Origin: Lachnospiraceae bacterium | GTDB lineage: Bacteria; Bacillota; Clostridia; Lachnospirales; Lachnospiraceae | NCBI GenBank assembly: GCA_030536455.1 | Contig: JAUNPZ010000008.1 | Location: 15,301 to 50,335 of the forward strand | Length of the DNA stretch: 35,035 bases | Reading direction: 5' to 3' | In this document: one piece after another, positions 14,148 through 22,413 of the stretch | Numbering within the stretch: the stretch's first letter is position 1 | Layout: the number at the start of each line of letters is the position of its first letter | The notes under the pieces: generated by a model | Database searches by the model: none | What the model was told of the DNA's origin: nothing | Seen by the model: the letters and a program-made list of their open reading frames with translations, nothing else | Program-made: the position numbers and the translations under genes

Positions 14148-16592
14148 ATGAAAAAATATTGGAAAAAAGGCCTGGTATTAGGCTTAAGTTTTTTGCTGGC
14201 ATTTGAGACGCCGTTTCATTTTCCGGCGGCGGTGAGTACCAGCTATGGCGCGGAGCGGCCGGCATCGGTGAAGGCGACCACGCTGAATGTGAGAAGCGGC
14301 CCCGGAACAGGGAATTCCATCGTAGCCAAGCTTTCTTACGGGGCGGCAGTTACGGTGCTTGGGGAGACTGCGGGAAGTGACGGCGCACTCTGGTATCAGA
14401 TCCGCTTTACGGGCAATGGCGGCACTGCCGCGACCGGATATGCGTCCGGCCGTTATATCCAGTTTCCCACCCAGTACAGCAGCGATGGGAATTTTGAGGC
14501 ATATTTAAACAGCCAGGGCTTTCCGGAATCCTATCGTCCGGCTCTGCGGGAACTGCATGCCAGGTATCCCCAGTGGGTATTTACGGCCATGGATACCGGC
14601 CTGGACTGGAATGAAGTGATTCAGAATGAGAGTCTGGTAGGAAGGAACCTGGTGAGCAGCAGCAGTATTTCCTCCTGGAAATCCATCGCAGCCGGTGCTT
14701 ACGACTGGGGCAGTTCCACCTGGCCGGGCTTTGACGGAAGTACCTGGGTGGCGGCCAGTGAGGATATCATTCGGTACTATATGGACCCCAGAAATTTTTT
14801 AAATGAAACCTATATTTTCCAGTTTCTTCTCCAGAGCTATGACGGCGCGATACATACGAGAGAGGGTCTGGCTGCATTGGTGAAGGGAACCTTCCTGGAG
14901 GGGAATGCGGTGGTCAGTTCATCCTATGCGGGCGCCGGGGCGACGGAGAACGGAAATGGAACCGGCGGAGAAGGGGCTGGCCCCGGAGGTTCTGGTAATC
15001 CTGGAAATTCCGGATCAAATGGAAATTCTGGAACTGGAGGCCCCGGAACCTCGAACGGCTCCGGTACAATCGTGGTTCCGGACAGTGGAAATTCCGGCTC
15101 GTCAGGAAATAATGGTTCCCAGGGAAATGCCGGTTCCGGCGTATGGGTCGGAATCGCACCGGGGCAGTCGGCAGGAAACGGCGGCAGCGGGACCAATGCC
15201 GGTGCAGGAACGATGCAGGGCGGCGGAAACGGCAGCGGGAATACCGGAACGGCACCGGGCGGCAGCGGCGGTGTGAGCACCGGAACCGCGCCTGGAGGAA
15301 GCGGCAGCGGAAGTGCCGGAGCGCCCCAGGGCGGAAACAGCAGTACATCCCAGGAAAACGGCGATGTGTCGGTTGGCGTTGCCCCCGGCACGAATATCAG
15401 CCGGGCGGTTCCGGGCGGATCGTCTGTGCTGACAAGGAGCCTTCATCCGACCGATACGGTAGCGGCAACCATCATCCGGGTTGGTCCGGGACAGGAGAAT
15501 GGAAATTCTGATTCGAATTCCGCTTCGCCTGGCGGCAGCGGAACAGCCGGCGGCCGGACGGCTCCGTATGTGGATATCCTGATGCAGGCCGGAGCAGAGT
15601 CCGGTGTCAGCCCTTATGTGCTGGCTGCCATGATTCTGCAGGAGCAGGGTACAGAGGGAAAGAGCGCATCCATCTCCGGCGCCAGCGGCTACTATAATTT
15701 CTATAATTTTGAGGCTTACGCCAGCAATGGCATGTCTCCGGTGGAGCGCGGTCTGTGGTACGCATCCCAGTCCGGCGGTTATCAGCGTCCGTGGAACAGC
15801 ATCGATAAGTCGATTATCGGCGGCGCCTGCCAGTATGGACAGAATTATGTGAAGGCCGGACAGAATACGTTCTATTTAAAGAAGTTTAATGTACAGGGAA
15901 GTAATCTGTATAAGCATCAATATATGACCAACATTCAGGGCGGCGCAGGAGAGGGAGCCAAGATGGCAGAGGCTTACTCTGAGAATATGCGGCAGACGGC
16001 ACTGCATTTCGTGATTCCGATCTTCCGGAACATGCCGGCAGAGGCCTGCGGCAGACCGACTCTGGACGGCAGTCCGAACAATAAGCTTTCCGGCATCGGC
16101 GTGGATGGATTTACTCTGGTTCCGGCCTTTAACTGGGACACCAATCTGTATGATGTTTCGGTGAACCGCTCCGTGACCAGCGTGATGCTGCGTGCGGCGG
16201 CTCTGGATTCCACCGCTCAGATCAGCGGAATCGGAACCGTGAACTTAAACGGCGGTGTGACCGAGGCGAAGATTCTGGTAACGGCTCAGAACGGCACCGT
16301 AAGAGAGTATACCGTCCGGATTACCCAGAGTGAGAACGGACCGTTAAGCAACGGCTCCGTCGGCATGACCGGCTCTGCCGGACAGAATGGTTCCGCAGGC
16401 GGTTCCTACGGGCCGGGCGGAAATGATGGCGGCAGCTCTGCCGGACAGAATAACGGAAGCGGTTCCGACTCCTATGGGCCGGGATATGGCAGCGGACCGG
16501 GCAGCACCGGGAATAACGGCGGCGCAGACGGCACCGGCCAGACTTCCGGAAACAGCGGACCGGGCGGAAGCAACGTCACTATCGTTCAGTAG
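14148..16592 (+). CDS. Secreted SH3b / glucosaminidase-like cell-wall hydrolase with low-complexity insert (814 aa)
   Basis: This is an exported peptidoglycan hydrolase of the endo-beta-N-acetylglucosaminidase type. In order: signal peptide (1-35), SH3b domain (about 37-107, LNVRSGPGTGNS), an N-terminal glucosaminidase-associated region (about 118-252, with YPQWVFTAMDTGLDWNEVI), a Gly/Ser/Asn-rich insert (about 255-468), the catalytic part (about 470-630) with probable acid Glu499 in ILQEQGTEG and a YYNFYNF segment, a cadherin-like beta-sandwich (about 640-720), and a Gly/Ser/Asn tail. In the relatives I know, the two enzyme parts are nearly contiguous. Two adjacent ATGs (14145, 14148) share AGGAG; the second has better spacing. 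Confidence 0.83.
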   Translation: MKKYWKKGLVLGLSFLLAFETPFHFPAAVSTSYGAERPASVKATTLNVRSGPGTGNSIVAKLSYGAAVTVLGETAGSDGALWYQIRFTGNGGTAATGYASGRYIQFPTQYSSDGNFEAYLNSQGFPESYRPALRELHARYPQWVFTAMDTGLDWNEVIQNESLVGRNLVSSSSISSWKSIAAGAYDWGSSTWPGFDGSTWVAASEDIIRYYMDPRNFLNETYIFQFLLQSYDGAIHTREGLAALVKGTFLEGNAVVSSSYAGAGATENGNGTGGEGAGPGGSGNPGNSGSNGNSGTGGPGTSNGSGTIVVPDSGNSGSSGNNGSQGNAGSGVWVGIAPGQSAGNGGSGTNAGAGTMQGGGNGSGNTGTAPGGSGGVSTGTAPGGSGSGSAGAPQGGNSSTSQENGDVSVGVAPGTNISRAVPGGSSVLTRSLHPTDTVAATIIRVGPGQENGNSDSNSASPGGSGTAGGRTAPYVDILMQAGAESGVSPYVLAAMILQEQGTEGKSASISGASGYYNFYNFEAYASNGMSPVERGLWYASQSGGYQRPWNSIDKSIIGGACQYGQNYVKAGQNTFYLKKFNVQGSNLYKHQYMTNIQGGAGEGAKMAEAYSENMRQTALHFVIPIFRNMPAEACGRPTLDGSPNNKLSGIGVDGFTLVPAFNWDTNLYDVSVNRSVTSVMLRAAALDSTAQISGIGTVNLNGGVTEAKILVTAQNGTVREYTVRITQSENGPLSNGSVGMTGSAGQNGSAGGSYGPGGNDGGSSAGQNNGSGSDSYGPGYGSGPGSTGNNGGADGTGQTSGNSGPGGSNVTIVQ

Positions 16593-16635
16593 GCGCAGGA
16601 CGGTTTATTATGAATGAGACTGGAGAGAATGGATT

Positions 16636-18237
16636 ATGAATAAAAAGATGAAGCAGATGCTGGCAGGAATCCTGCTGGTATGTATGCTGGCAGTTATGGC
16701 GCCGGCTCAGATGCTGGTTGCCATGGCGGCCAGCGGGAAGATAACATTTTCCGACCCGTCAGGCGCGGTTGGACAGGAAGTCAGCGTGAACATGAAAATC
16801 AGTTCGGCGGACGGCTCCTTAAGCAGCGCGGATGTGATGCTGGCTTATGACGCCTCTTCTCTGGAGTTTGTAAGCGGGAACAGCGTGGAGGGCGGAGCCG
16901 GAAGTCTGAGAGCGCACGGCGGCCCGGACGCAGGAGATCTGACCTATATCGTATTTGCCATGAAATTCAAGGCTTTAAAGCCGGGAACCAGCCAGGTAAC
17001 CATCGCCTCCCAGGAGGTATACGATAATAACGCCCAGATGGTGGATATCAGCCATCTGGGAAATGCCACCGTAACCATCACCGGAGAGGGAAATGCAGCG
17101 CCTGCACCGGCAGATGGACTTCTGACTGCCTTAAGCGTTGCGCCGGGAACCCTGACGCCGGAGTTCTCTCCGGCAGTGGACAGCTATTCCTTAAATGTAG
17201 GAATGGATGTGGAGAAGGTGGATGTCCAGGCCCAGCCTGCAGAGGGAGCGACCGTGACGGTAGAGGGCAGCGAGGGCCTTCAGATGGGTGAGAATACCAT
17301 CACCATCAAGGTAACGGCAGCAGACGGTGTGACCGTAAAGAATTACACCATCTCCGTCACCAAGAGTGAGACCGGCGAGAGTCCGGCAGCTGAGCCGGAG
17401 GTAATCGAAGGCGTGAGCCTGGAGGCTGCGGCCAAGGCTATCACGATTCTGGCTCCTGCAGCTGAGCTGACTATTCCGGAAGGCTTTACGGAGACGGCAA
17501 TCAACATCGACGGCCACAAGGTAACCGGATGGATTCCGGAGACGGAGACCGAACCGCAGTACTGCATATTCTATGCGGCGAATGCGGCAGGCGAGAAGAA
17601 TTTCTATCGCTATGATTTGACGGAAAAGACCATCCAGCGCTACTTCCAGACGACGGAAGGGGCCGGAGTGACCAAGGAAGATTATGTGAAGGTGGCAGAG
17701 GACTATAATAATCTGCTGAAGGATTACAAGATTCGTTTGTATATTATCATCGCACTGGCAGCCGTATCCGTGGTTCTTCTGATTCTGGTATTCGTGCTGC
17801 TGGCATCGAAAAATTCCGGCGGCCGTCCAGGCGGACGCAGACCGGAACGGGAGCGCGTGAAGGAGGAAGAGGACCAGGAGCCGAAGCGGCGTGTCATGAC
17901 CAGGGAAGAGCGTTACATGCTGGGAGAAGAGGACGAAGAGGAGGCAAAGCAGGAGGCTGCGGCAAAGGAACGCGCAGAAAAACCGGCAGAGCCTTCCGAA
18001 AAGGCAGCTGTTCCGAAGCCGCAGAAGGAGCGGAAGCAGGAGCAGCAGAAAGAACCGCGGGAAGAAGAATCCGGTGATTTTGAAGAGATACCCGATGAGG
18101 AGCCGGACGACTTCGACCAGCTTCTTCCGGACGAGGAAGAAGCGCCGATGGAGCAGGAGACATCGCAAATGACACATCCGGTGAAGGAAAAAGAAGCGGA
18201 TTCGGATGATGATTTTGAATTTATCGAGATTGATTAA
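16636..18237 (+). CDS. Membrane-anchored cohesin-like / cadherin-like surface protein with acidic cytoplasmic tail (533 aa)
   Basis: This is a type I membrane protein of unknown role. It has a signal peptide (1-32), a cohesin-like beta domain (about 34-150, with VGQEVSVNMKI, DVMLAYDASSLEFVS and a late LTYIVFAMKFKALKPG segment), a cadherin-like beta-sandwich (about 160-245, ending NYTISVTKSE), a further extracellular region (250-345), one membrane helix (about 367-391), and a roughly 140-residue cytoplasmic tail dominated by Glu, Asp, Lys and Arg, ending FEFIEID. The start has TGGAGAG upstream. It lies 43 bases after the glucosaminidase gene, which carries the same cadherin-like domain, so both probably act at the cell surface together. 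The bidirectional terminator at 18248-18306 follows. Confidence 0.78.
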   Translation: MNKKMKQMLAGILLVCMLAVMAPAQMLVAMAASGKITFSDPSGAVGQEVSVNMKISSADGSLSSADVMLAYDASSLEFVSGNSVEGGAGSLRAHGGPDAGDLTYIVFAMKFKALKPGTSQVTIASQEVYDNNAQMVDISHLGNATVTITGEGNAAPAPADGLLTALSVAPGTLTPEFSPAVDSYSLNVGMDVEKVDVQAQPAEGATVTVEGSEGLQMGENTITIKVTAADGVTVKNYTISVTKSETGESPAAEPEVIEGVSLEAAAKAITILAPAAELTIPEGFTETAINIDGHKVTGWIPETETEPQYCIFYAANAAGEKNFYRYDLTEKTIQRYFQTTEGAGVTKEDYVKVAEDYNNLLKDYKIRLYIIIALAAVSVVLLILVFVLLASKNSGGRPGGRRPERERVKEEEDQEPKRRVMTREERYMLGEEDEEEAKQEAAAKERAEKPAEPSEKAAVPKPQKERKQEQQKEPREEESGDFEEIPDEEPDDFDQLLPDEEEAPMEQETSQMTHPVKEKEADSDDDFEFIEID

Positions 18238-18247
18238 TTGGAAATAA

Positions 18248-18306
18248 CCGCAAAAAAGACAGGGAAGCAGACGGCGTGTGCCGGAAGCTTCCCTGTTTTT
18301 TTGCGG
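18248..18306. terminator. Bidirectional terminator between convergent genes
   Basis: CAGGGAAGC (18260-18268) pairs with GCTTCCCTG (18287-18295), flanked by A6 on the left and T7 on the right that also pair, and closed by CCGC/GCGG. It can serve the plus-strand surface-protein gene and the minus-strand asnB-like gene. Confidence 0.92.
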
Positions 18307-18342
18307 TGTACGACAGGCCGTGTAAAGTTGGCAGCTCCGGCC

Positions 18343-20304
18343 TTAGCTGTCCTTAGCGGTTCCGGAAAGCTGAAACGATTCCATCCAGAAATTGACCTGC
18401 CAGATATAGGCAAGGAGCTGCGGGCCGGCCATGAGCTGGCCGTACCAGGGCGCTCCGTAATCGGAGGGGGAATTTAAGAAGGCTTCCACCTTCTGTTTAT
18501 CCAGATAGTCCCGGATGGGGGCATGGGAGTCTGTCAGAAGCTCCCGGATGCGGTCGGAGAGGATGGCTTCATAGGCTTTGTCGTAGGTTTTCGGATAGGG
18601 GGATTTGCGCCGGCACCGGATTGCATCGGGAAGCAGGCCTTTTGCAGCCTGGCGCAGAAGATTTTTCGGGATATTTCCGGAGGCTTTCTGCTCCCAGGGT
18701 ACATTCCAGAGGTATTCGATGATGCGGTAGTCGGCAAATGGCACGCGTGCCGTCAGGCCGGAGCGCATGGCGGCCCGGTCCATCCGGTTTAACAGCGTCT
18801 GCATGAACCAGGTCAGGTTCAGCCATGCCATCTCCCGGCGCTGCTGCAAGAGCGGGCCTTCACCGGGAAGGAGAGGCGTCCGGGACACCGCTTCCTCATA
18901 AACCTTCTGTGAAAATTCCTCCATCTGAAGCTCCTGGATGAAGTCCTCCTTCAGAAGCGCTTTTCTGGGGGATAAGTCCATGGACCAGGGGAAGGCGCGG
19001 CAGGACAGGCAGTCCTTCTTAAAAAACCAGGGATAGCCCCCGAAGATTTCATCGGCGCACTCGCCGGTCAGGGCAGTACGGAAGCCGCACCCGCCGGCGG
19101 AACGGTCGGAGAAACTGTCGGAGCTGCCAAAACGATCCTCCGGTTTTGTCCGGCTGACCATGGAGCAGAAATGCAGCAGGGAGGCGTCCACATCTGCCAT
19201 GGCGGGCAGGTCATGGGCCAGAACCGAATCCGAAAGGCAGTCGGCCAGAGTCTGGCTGCTGCATTGGAATACATGGTGACGGCTGCCCAGGAAGGAAACC
19301 ATCTGGTCTGCGTAGGGACCGTCCAGGGAGGGCTGGAACGGGTTTGCGGTGAAGCTCTGCTCATTTCCGGCAAATTCAAAGGAAATGGTGTGGAGCGGCT
19401 TTCCCTTCTTTTTCTGTTCCCCGGCGCAGACGGCGGACACCAGGCTGCTGTCCAGACCGCCGGAGAGAAGGGAGCAGAGGGGCGCGTCGGAAGCGCTCTG
19501 GCGTCTGATGGCATCCTGGACCAGAAATGCGGTTTTCTCAATGGTATCCTCCGGGCTGTCCGCATGGGGGAGACTTTCCAGAGTCCAGTAGCCCATATCC
19601 TGGCAGCCGTCCGCCGAATAAAGAAGCATGTGTCCGGGAAGCAGCTCGCGGATATGGCGGAAGACGCCGGAGCCGGGAATCCGGGCCGGGCCGAGAACGA
19701 AGATTTCCTGCAGGCTCTGCCGGGTAAGCTCCGGTTTGATTTCCGGGTGGGCGAAAATCCCTTTTATTTCAGAAGCAAAGACCAGCTCTCGGCAGTCGGG
19801 AAGGACGGCGCTTTTCGGTTCCGGCGAGACGGTCCCGCCGGGAGAATGAAAGGTGTAGAATAAGGGCTTTGCGCCAATCCGGTCCCGGCAAAGAAGAAGC
19901 CGCCCGGCGGCCTGGTCCAGGATGGCGAAGGCGAACACGCCGTTTAGCTGCCGGACAAAATCCGGACCGTATTCCAGATAGCCGGTGAGGATGATTTCGG
20001 CATCGCTTTCCGTCTCAAAGGAGCAGCCGATGGAGCGAAGCTCTGCCAGCAGTTCCTCTGCGTTATACAGCTCTCCGTCCAGTGTAATGGCGGCTGGGGC
20101 CTCCTGTCGTCCTTTTACGATGGGCGGGCCCCCGGCATTGCGCCGGATGACGGCCCGGCAGGTCTGGGCCAGGCCGCCCTGCGGGGTCTCCCAGATTCCG
20201 CTTCCGTCCGGTCCGCGGTGATGCAGCGAATGAACCATCCGCTCCAGGATCCTCTGGGCGTCCGGCTCGGCATATGGCTGATAAATGCCTGCGATTCCAC
20301 TCAT
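18343..20304 (-). CDS. asnB: Asparagine synthetase B-like protein with Cys2 replaced by Ser (653 aa)
   Basis: The family makes asparagine from aspartate, ATP and glutamine. Residues 1-210 form the class II glutaminase domain (HRGPDGSG at 29-36, TESDAE at 98-103), and about 245-600 the synthetase domain with PP-loop SGGLDSS and the LTGECADEIFGGY segment. The chain starts MSGIAGIY: the catalytic N-terminal Cys2 is Ser (codon AGT at 20299-20301), and the NGE segment that helps form the oxyanion hole reads DGE (Asp76). Glutamine hydrolysis should be lost, leaving ammonia-dependent synthesis or another amidation. AGGAGG lies five bases before the ATG. Length is near B. subtilis AsnB. The fold is certain, the reaction is not. 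Confidence 0.85.
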   Translation of the reverse strand: MSGIAGIYQPYAEPDAQRILERMVHSLHHRGPDGSGIWETPQGGLAQTCRAVIRRNAGGPPIVKGRQEAPAAITLDGELYNAEELLAELRSIGCSFETESDAEIILTGYLEYGPDFVRQLNGVFAFAILDQAAGRLLLCRDRIGAKPLFYTFHSPGGTVSPEPKSAVLPDCRELVFASEIKGIFAHPEIKPELTRQSLQEIFVLGPARIPGSGVFRHIRELLPGHMLLYSADGCQDMGYWTLESLPHADSPEDTIEKTAFLVQDAIRRQSASDAPLCSLLSGGLDSSLVSAVCAGEQKKKGKPLHTISFEFAGNEQSFTANPFQPSLDGPYADQMVSFLGSRHHVFQCSSQTLADCLSDSVLAHDLPAMADVDASLLHFCSMVSRTKPEDRFGSSDSFSDRSAGGCGFRTALTGECADEIFGGYPWFFKKDCLSCRAFPWSMDLSPRKALLKEDFIQELQMEEFSQKVYEEAVSRTPLLPGEGPLLQQRREMAWLNLTWFMQTLLNRMDRAAMRSGLTARVPFADYRIIEYLWNVPWEQKASGNIPKNLLRQAAKGLLPDAIRCRRKSPYPKTYDKAYEAILSDRIRELLTDSHAPIRDYLDKQKVEAFLNSPSDYGAPWYGQLMAGPQLLAYIWQVNFWMESFQLSGTAKDS

Positions 20305-20364
20305 AAAACCTCCTGTATCCCATGAATATTTGCTGCGAAAACTTCTTATGCAGCCATGGATTCC

Positions 20365-20393
20365 ATATTAAGATATGAGCGGCAGGCTGTCTG
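20365..20393 (-). promoter_or_regulatory. Possible promoter of the asnB-like gene
   Basis: On the minus strand, CAGACA (20388-20393) lies 17 bases before TAATAT (20365-20370). Each box matches the consensus at four of six positions, so this is only a candidate. Confidence 0.33.
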
Positions 20394-20424
20394 GTTTCGG
20401 CCGGTTCCGGATTTTTTTGCAGGG

Positions 20425-20453
20425 TTGCATTTTGCAGTCAGATAAAATATACT
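20425..20453 (+). promoter_or_regulatory. Promoter of the OLD-family gene
   Basis: TTGCAT (20425-20430), 17 bases and TATACT (20448-20453). An AAGGGGGGA ribosome site follows at about 20461-20469, so the leader is only about 15 bases. Confidence 0.65.
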
Positions 20454-20475
20454 GGGAATATAAGGGGGGATTGGA

Positions 20476-22341
20476 ATGCGGATTGCAGCCATTCATATTC
20501 GAAATTTTAAATCCATCCGGGATATGGAGATTCGGGAGATTGACAATGCTCTGATTCTGGTGGGAAAGAATAATACAGGAAAAACCTCGGTGCTGGATGC
20601 CATCCGGGCTGCCTTCGGCATCTATCCGGTATCGGAGTCTGATTTTAATGAGAAGAAGCAGAACATTGAGATTGATATGGAGCTGGAGCTGACGGAGGCG
20701 GATCTGCACCTGCTCCACAAGCGGGGAAGGGTGAGCGTGTACAAACGCTATGAAATCTGGGAACGGGATTTTTATGCCAAGCTTCCGTCCTTTCAGGATG
20801 GCCGTCTTTCCTTTACCTGCAGCATAAACTGGAAGGGCTCCGTGCGCTACGGCGACGGGTACAAGAAGGATAACCGGAAGATTCCGGAGGTGTTTCCCAG
20901 AATCTATCATATCGACACGGACCGGCAGCTTTCCCGCTTCCAGGAGGACCTTCTGATGTTCCGGGAGAATGTCCAGCTCGAACAGCTTCGGGCCAACTGC
21001 TGTATGTTCAGTCCGGCGAAGCGCTGCAGCCAGTGCTTCCGCTGCATCGGGCTGATTAACCAGAAAAAGCCGGAGGAGCTGAATATCTTTGAGACGGCAA
21101 GACTTCTGGAATATAAGATGTACCAGCTGAACCTGCGGGAGTTTGAAGAAAAGGTGAACCGGAATTACCGGAAGAACGGGGGCCATGAAACCCTGCATTT
21201 TACCTTGAACTGCAACAGCCGGGAGATGTTCCAGGTGACGGTGGAAACCTTTCAGGAGGAGCAGGGGAAGGTGTGCCCCATTGAATATTTAAGCAATGGC
21301 ATGCGCAGTCTCTACATGCTGTCCATGCTGGAAACCTACACCGATGACGAGACGCAGATTCCCAGCATCATTCTGGTGGAGGACCCGGAGATTTTCCTGC
21401 ATCCCCATCTTCAGAAGATTTCCAGCGAGGTTTTGTATCATCTGTCGAAGAAGAACCAGGTGATTTTTACCACCCATTCTCCCAATCTGCTGTCGAACTT
21501 CACCAGCAGGCAGATCTGCCAGATCGTGCTGGACTCGGAGTATTATTCGGTGGCGAATGAGAATGCGGATATCGATGTGATTCTGGATGCGTTAGGCTAC
21601 GGGGCCAATGATTTCCTGAACAGCAGCTTCGTGTTCATCGTGGAGGGAAAGCAGGATAAAAGCCGGCTTCCTCTGCTTCTGGAAAAATACTACTCGGAGA
21701 TTTACGACGAGGAGGGCCGCCTGCAGCGGATTTCCATTATTACCACCAATAGCTGCACCAACATCAAAACCTATGCCAATTTAAAATATATGAATCAGGT
21801 GTACCTGCGGGACCAGTTCCTGATGATCCGGGACGGGGACGGGCTGGACCCGGAGGAGCTGGCCGGCCAGCTCTGCCGGTATTACGAGGCCAGAAATGAG
21901 GAGGACATCGACCGGCTTCCGCGGGTAACCAGGCGGAACGTGCTGATTTTAAAATATTATTCCTTTGAAAACTATTTTTTCAATCCCAGGATTATGGCGG
22001 AGCTGGGGGTGGTGGAAAGCGAAGAGGCATTCTACCGGACCTTTCTTTTGAAATGGAAGGAGTACCTGTTCCGGATAAAAAGCGGAAGAAAGCTGGTTCA
22101 GGCAATCGGAAGAAACCTGGAGACAGTGGAGGATGTCCGGACCCATATGGAGGAAATCCGGATTCATCTTCGGGGGCATAATCTGTATGACATCTTCTAC
22201 GGGCCCTTTAAGAAGGAGGAGAACGAGCTACTGCGCCGCTATATCGAGCTGGCGCCGAGAGAGGATTTTCAGGATATCCTGGATGCGGTGGACCGTTTTC
22301 CTTATTTTGACAGCAGGAAAACGGAAACTTCTGCCACTTGA
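20476..22341 (+). CDS. OLD-family ATPase with TOPRIM domain (621 aa)
   Basis: This is an ABC-type AAA ATPase joined to a TOPRIM nuclease-like domain, as in OLD (overcoming lysogenization defect) proteins. Walker A is GKNNTGKT (30-37), a signature-like YLSNGMRSLYML precedes Walker B IILVEDPEIFLHP, and TTHSPNLL is the H-motif. The TOPRIM part begins near 385: VEGKQDK with Glu390, then RDGDG with Asp453 and Asp455, the metal-binding set. Between Walker A and the signature is a cysteine cluster, C175, C176, C184, C187, C190, not usual in OLD proteins as I know them. No UvrD-like helicase gene is adjacent, so this is a solitary (class 1-like) OLD, not Gabija. DNA repair or phage defence is inferred. 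Confidence 0.82.
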   Translation: MRIAAIHIRNFKSIRDMEIREIDNALILVGKNNTGKTSVLDAIRAAFGIYPVSESDFNEKKQNIEIDMELELTEADLHLLHKRGRVSVYKRYEIWERDFYAKLPSFQDGRLSFTCSINWKGSVRYGDGYKKDNRKIPEVFPRIYHIDTDRQLSRFQEDLLMFRENVQLEQLRANCCMFSPAKRCSQCFRCIGLINQKKPEELNIFETARLLEYKMYQLNLREFEEKVNRNYRKNGGHETLHFTLNCNSREMFQVTVETFQEEQGKVCPIEYLSNGMRSLYMLSMLETYTDDETQIPSIILVEDPEIFLHPHLQKISSEVLYHLSKKNQVIFTTHSPNLLSNFTSRQICQIVLDSEYYSVANENADIDVILDALGYGANDFLNSSFVFIVEGKQDKSRLPLLLEKYYSEIYDEEGRLQRISIITTNSCTNIKTYANLKYMNQVYLRDQFLMIRDGDGLDPEELAGQLCRYYEARNEEDIDRLPRVTRRNVLILKYYSFENYFFNPRIMAELGVVESEEAFYRTFLLKWKEYLFRIKSGRKLVQAIGRNLETVEDVRTHMEEIRIHLRGHNLYDIFYGPFKKEENELLRRYIELAPREDFQDILDAVDRFPYFDSRKTETSAT

Positions 22342-22366
22342 CTTTCCAGGCTACATGTTATACAAT
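22338..22366 (+). promoter_or_regulatory. Promoter of the gntR-mcsA-mcsB-clpC operon
   Basis: TTGACT (22338-22343), 17 bases and TACAAT (22361-22366). The -35 box overlaps the stop codon of the OLD-family gene. No CtsR-type GGTCAAA tandem repeat is present here. Confidence 0.75.
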
Positions 22367-22375
22367 TCATATAAC
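22357..22375 (+). promoter_or_regulatory. Putative GntR operator over the -10 box
   Basis: GTTATA (22357-22362) and TATAAC (22370-22375) form a perfect inverted repeat with a 7-base spacer. It starts with GT and ends with AC, as GntR-family operators do, and it covers the -10 box. Repression by the product of the next gene is the simplest reading. Confidence 0.55.
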
Positions 22376-22413
22376 AAACGTACAGGCGAAAAACGAAGGA
22401 TGGTGAACCGATT

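Noticed and set aside
14914-15446. Long overlapping open frames on the minus strand opposite the glucosaminidase linker
   Set aside because: They are mirror images of the Gly/Ser-rich codons (Pro/Arg-rich), have no ribosome sites and resemble no protein family.
14911-15560. Short GC-rich repeats resembling a CRISPR array or minisatellite
   Set aside because: The units are irregular, in frame, and encode a Gly/Ser/Asn-rich linker; there are no fixed-length spacers and no cas genes.
17191-18177. 328-codon minus-strand frame opposite the cohesin-like gene
   Set aside because: It is Leu/Arg-rich as expected from the complement of Glu/Lys-rich codons and has no ribosome site or family match.
16636-18237. 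Cellulosome scaffoldin
   Set aside because: A single cohesin-like domain without a carbohydrate-binding module or dockerin genes nearby does not support a cellulosome.
20476-22341. Gabija-type defence system
   Set aside because: The ATPase-TOPRIM gene has no UvrD/PcrA-like helicase partner; its neighbours are asnB-like and gntR-mcsA.
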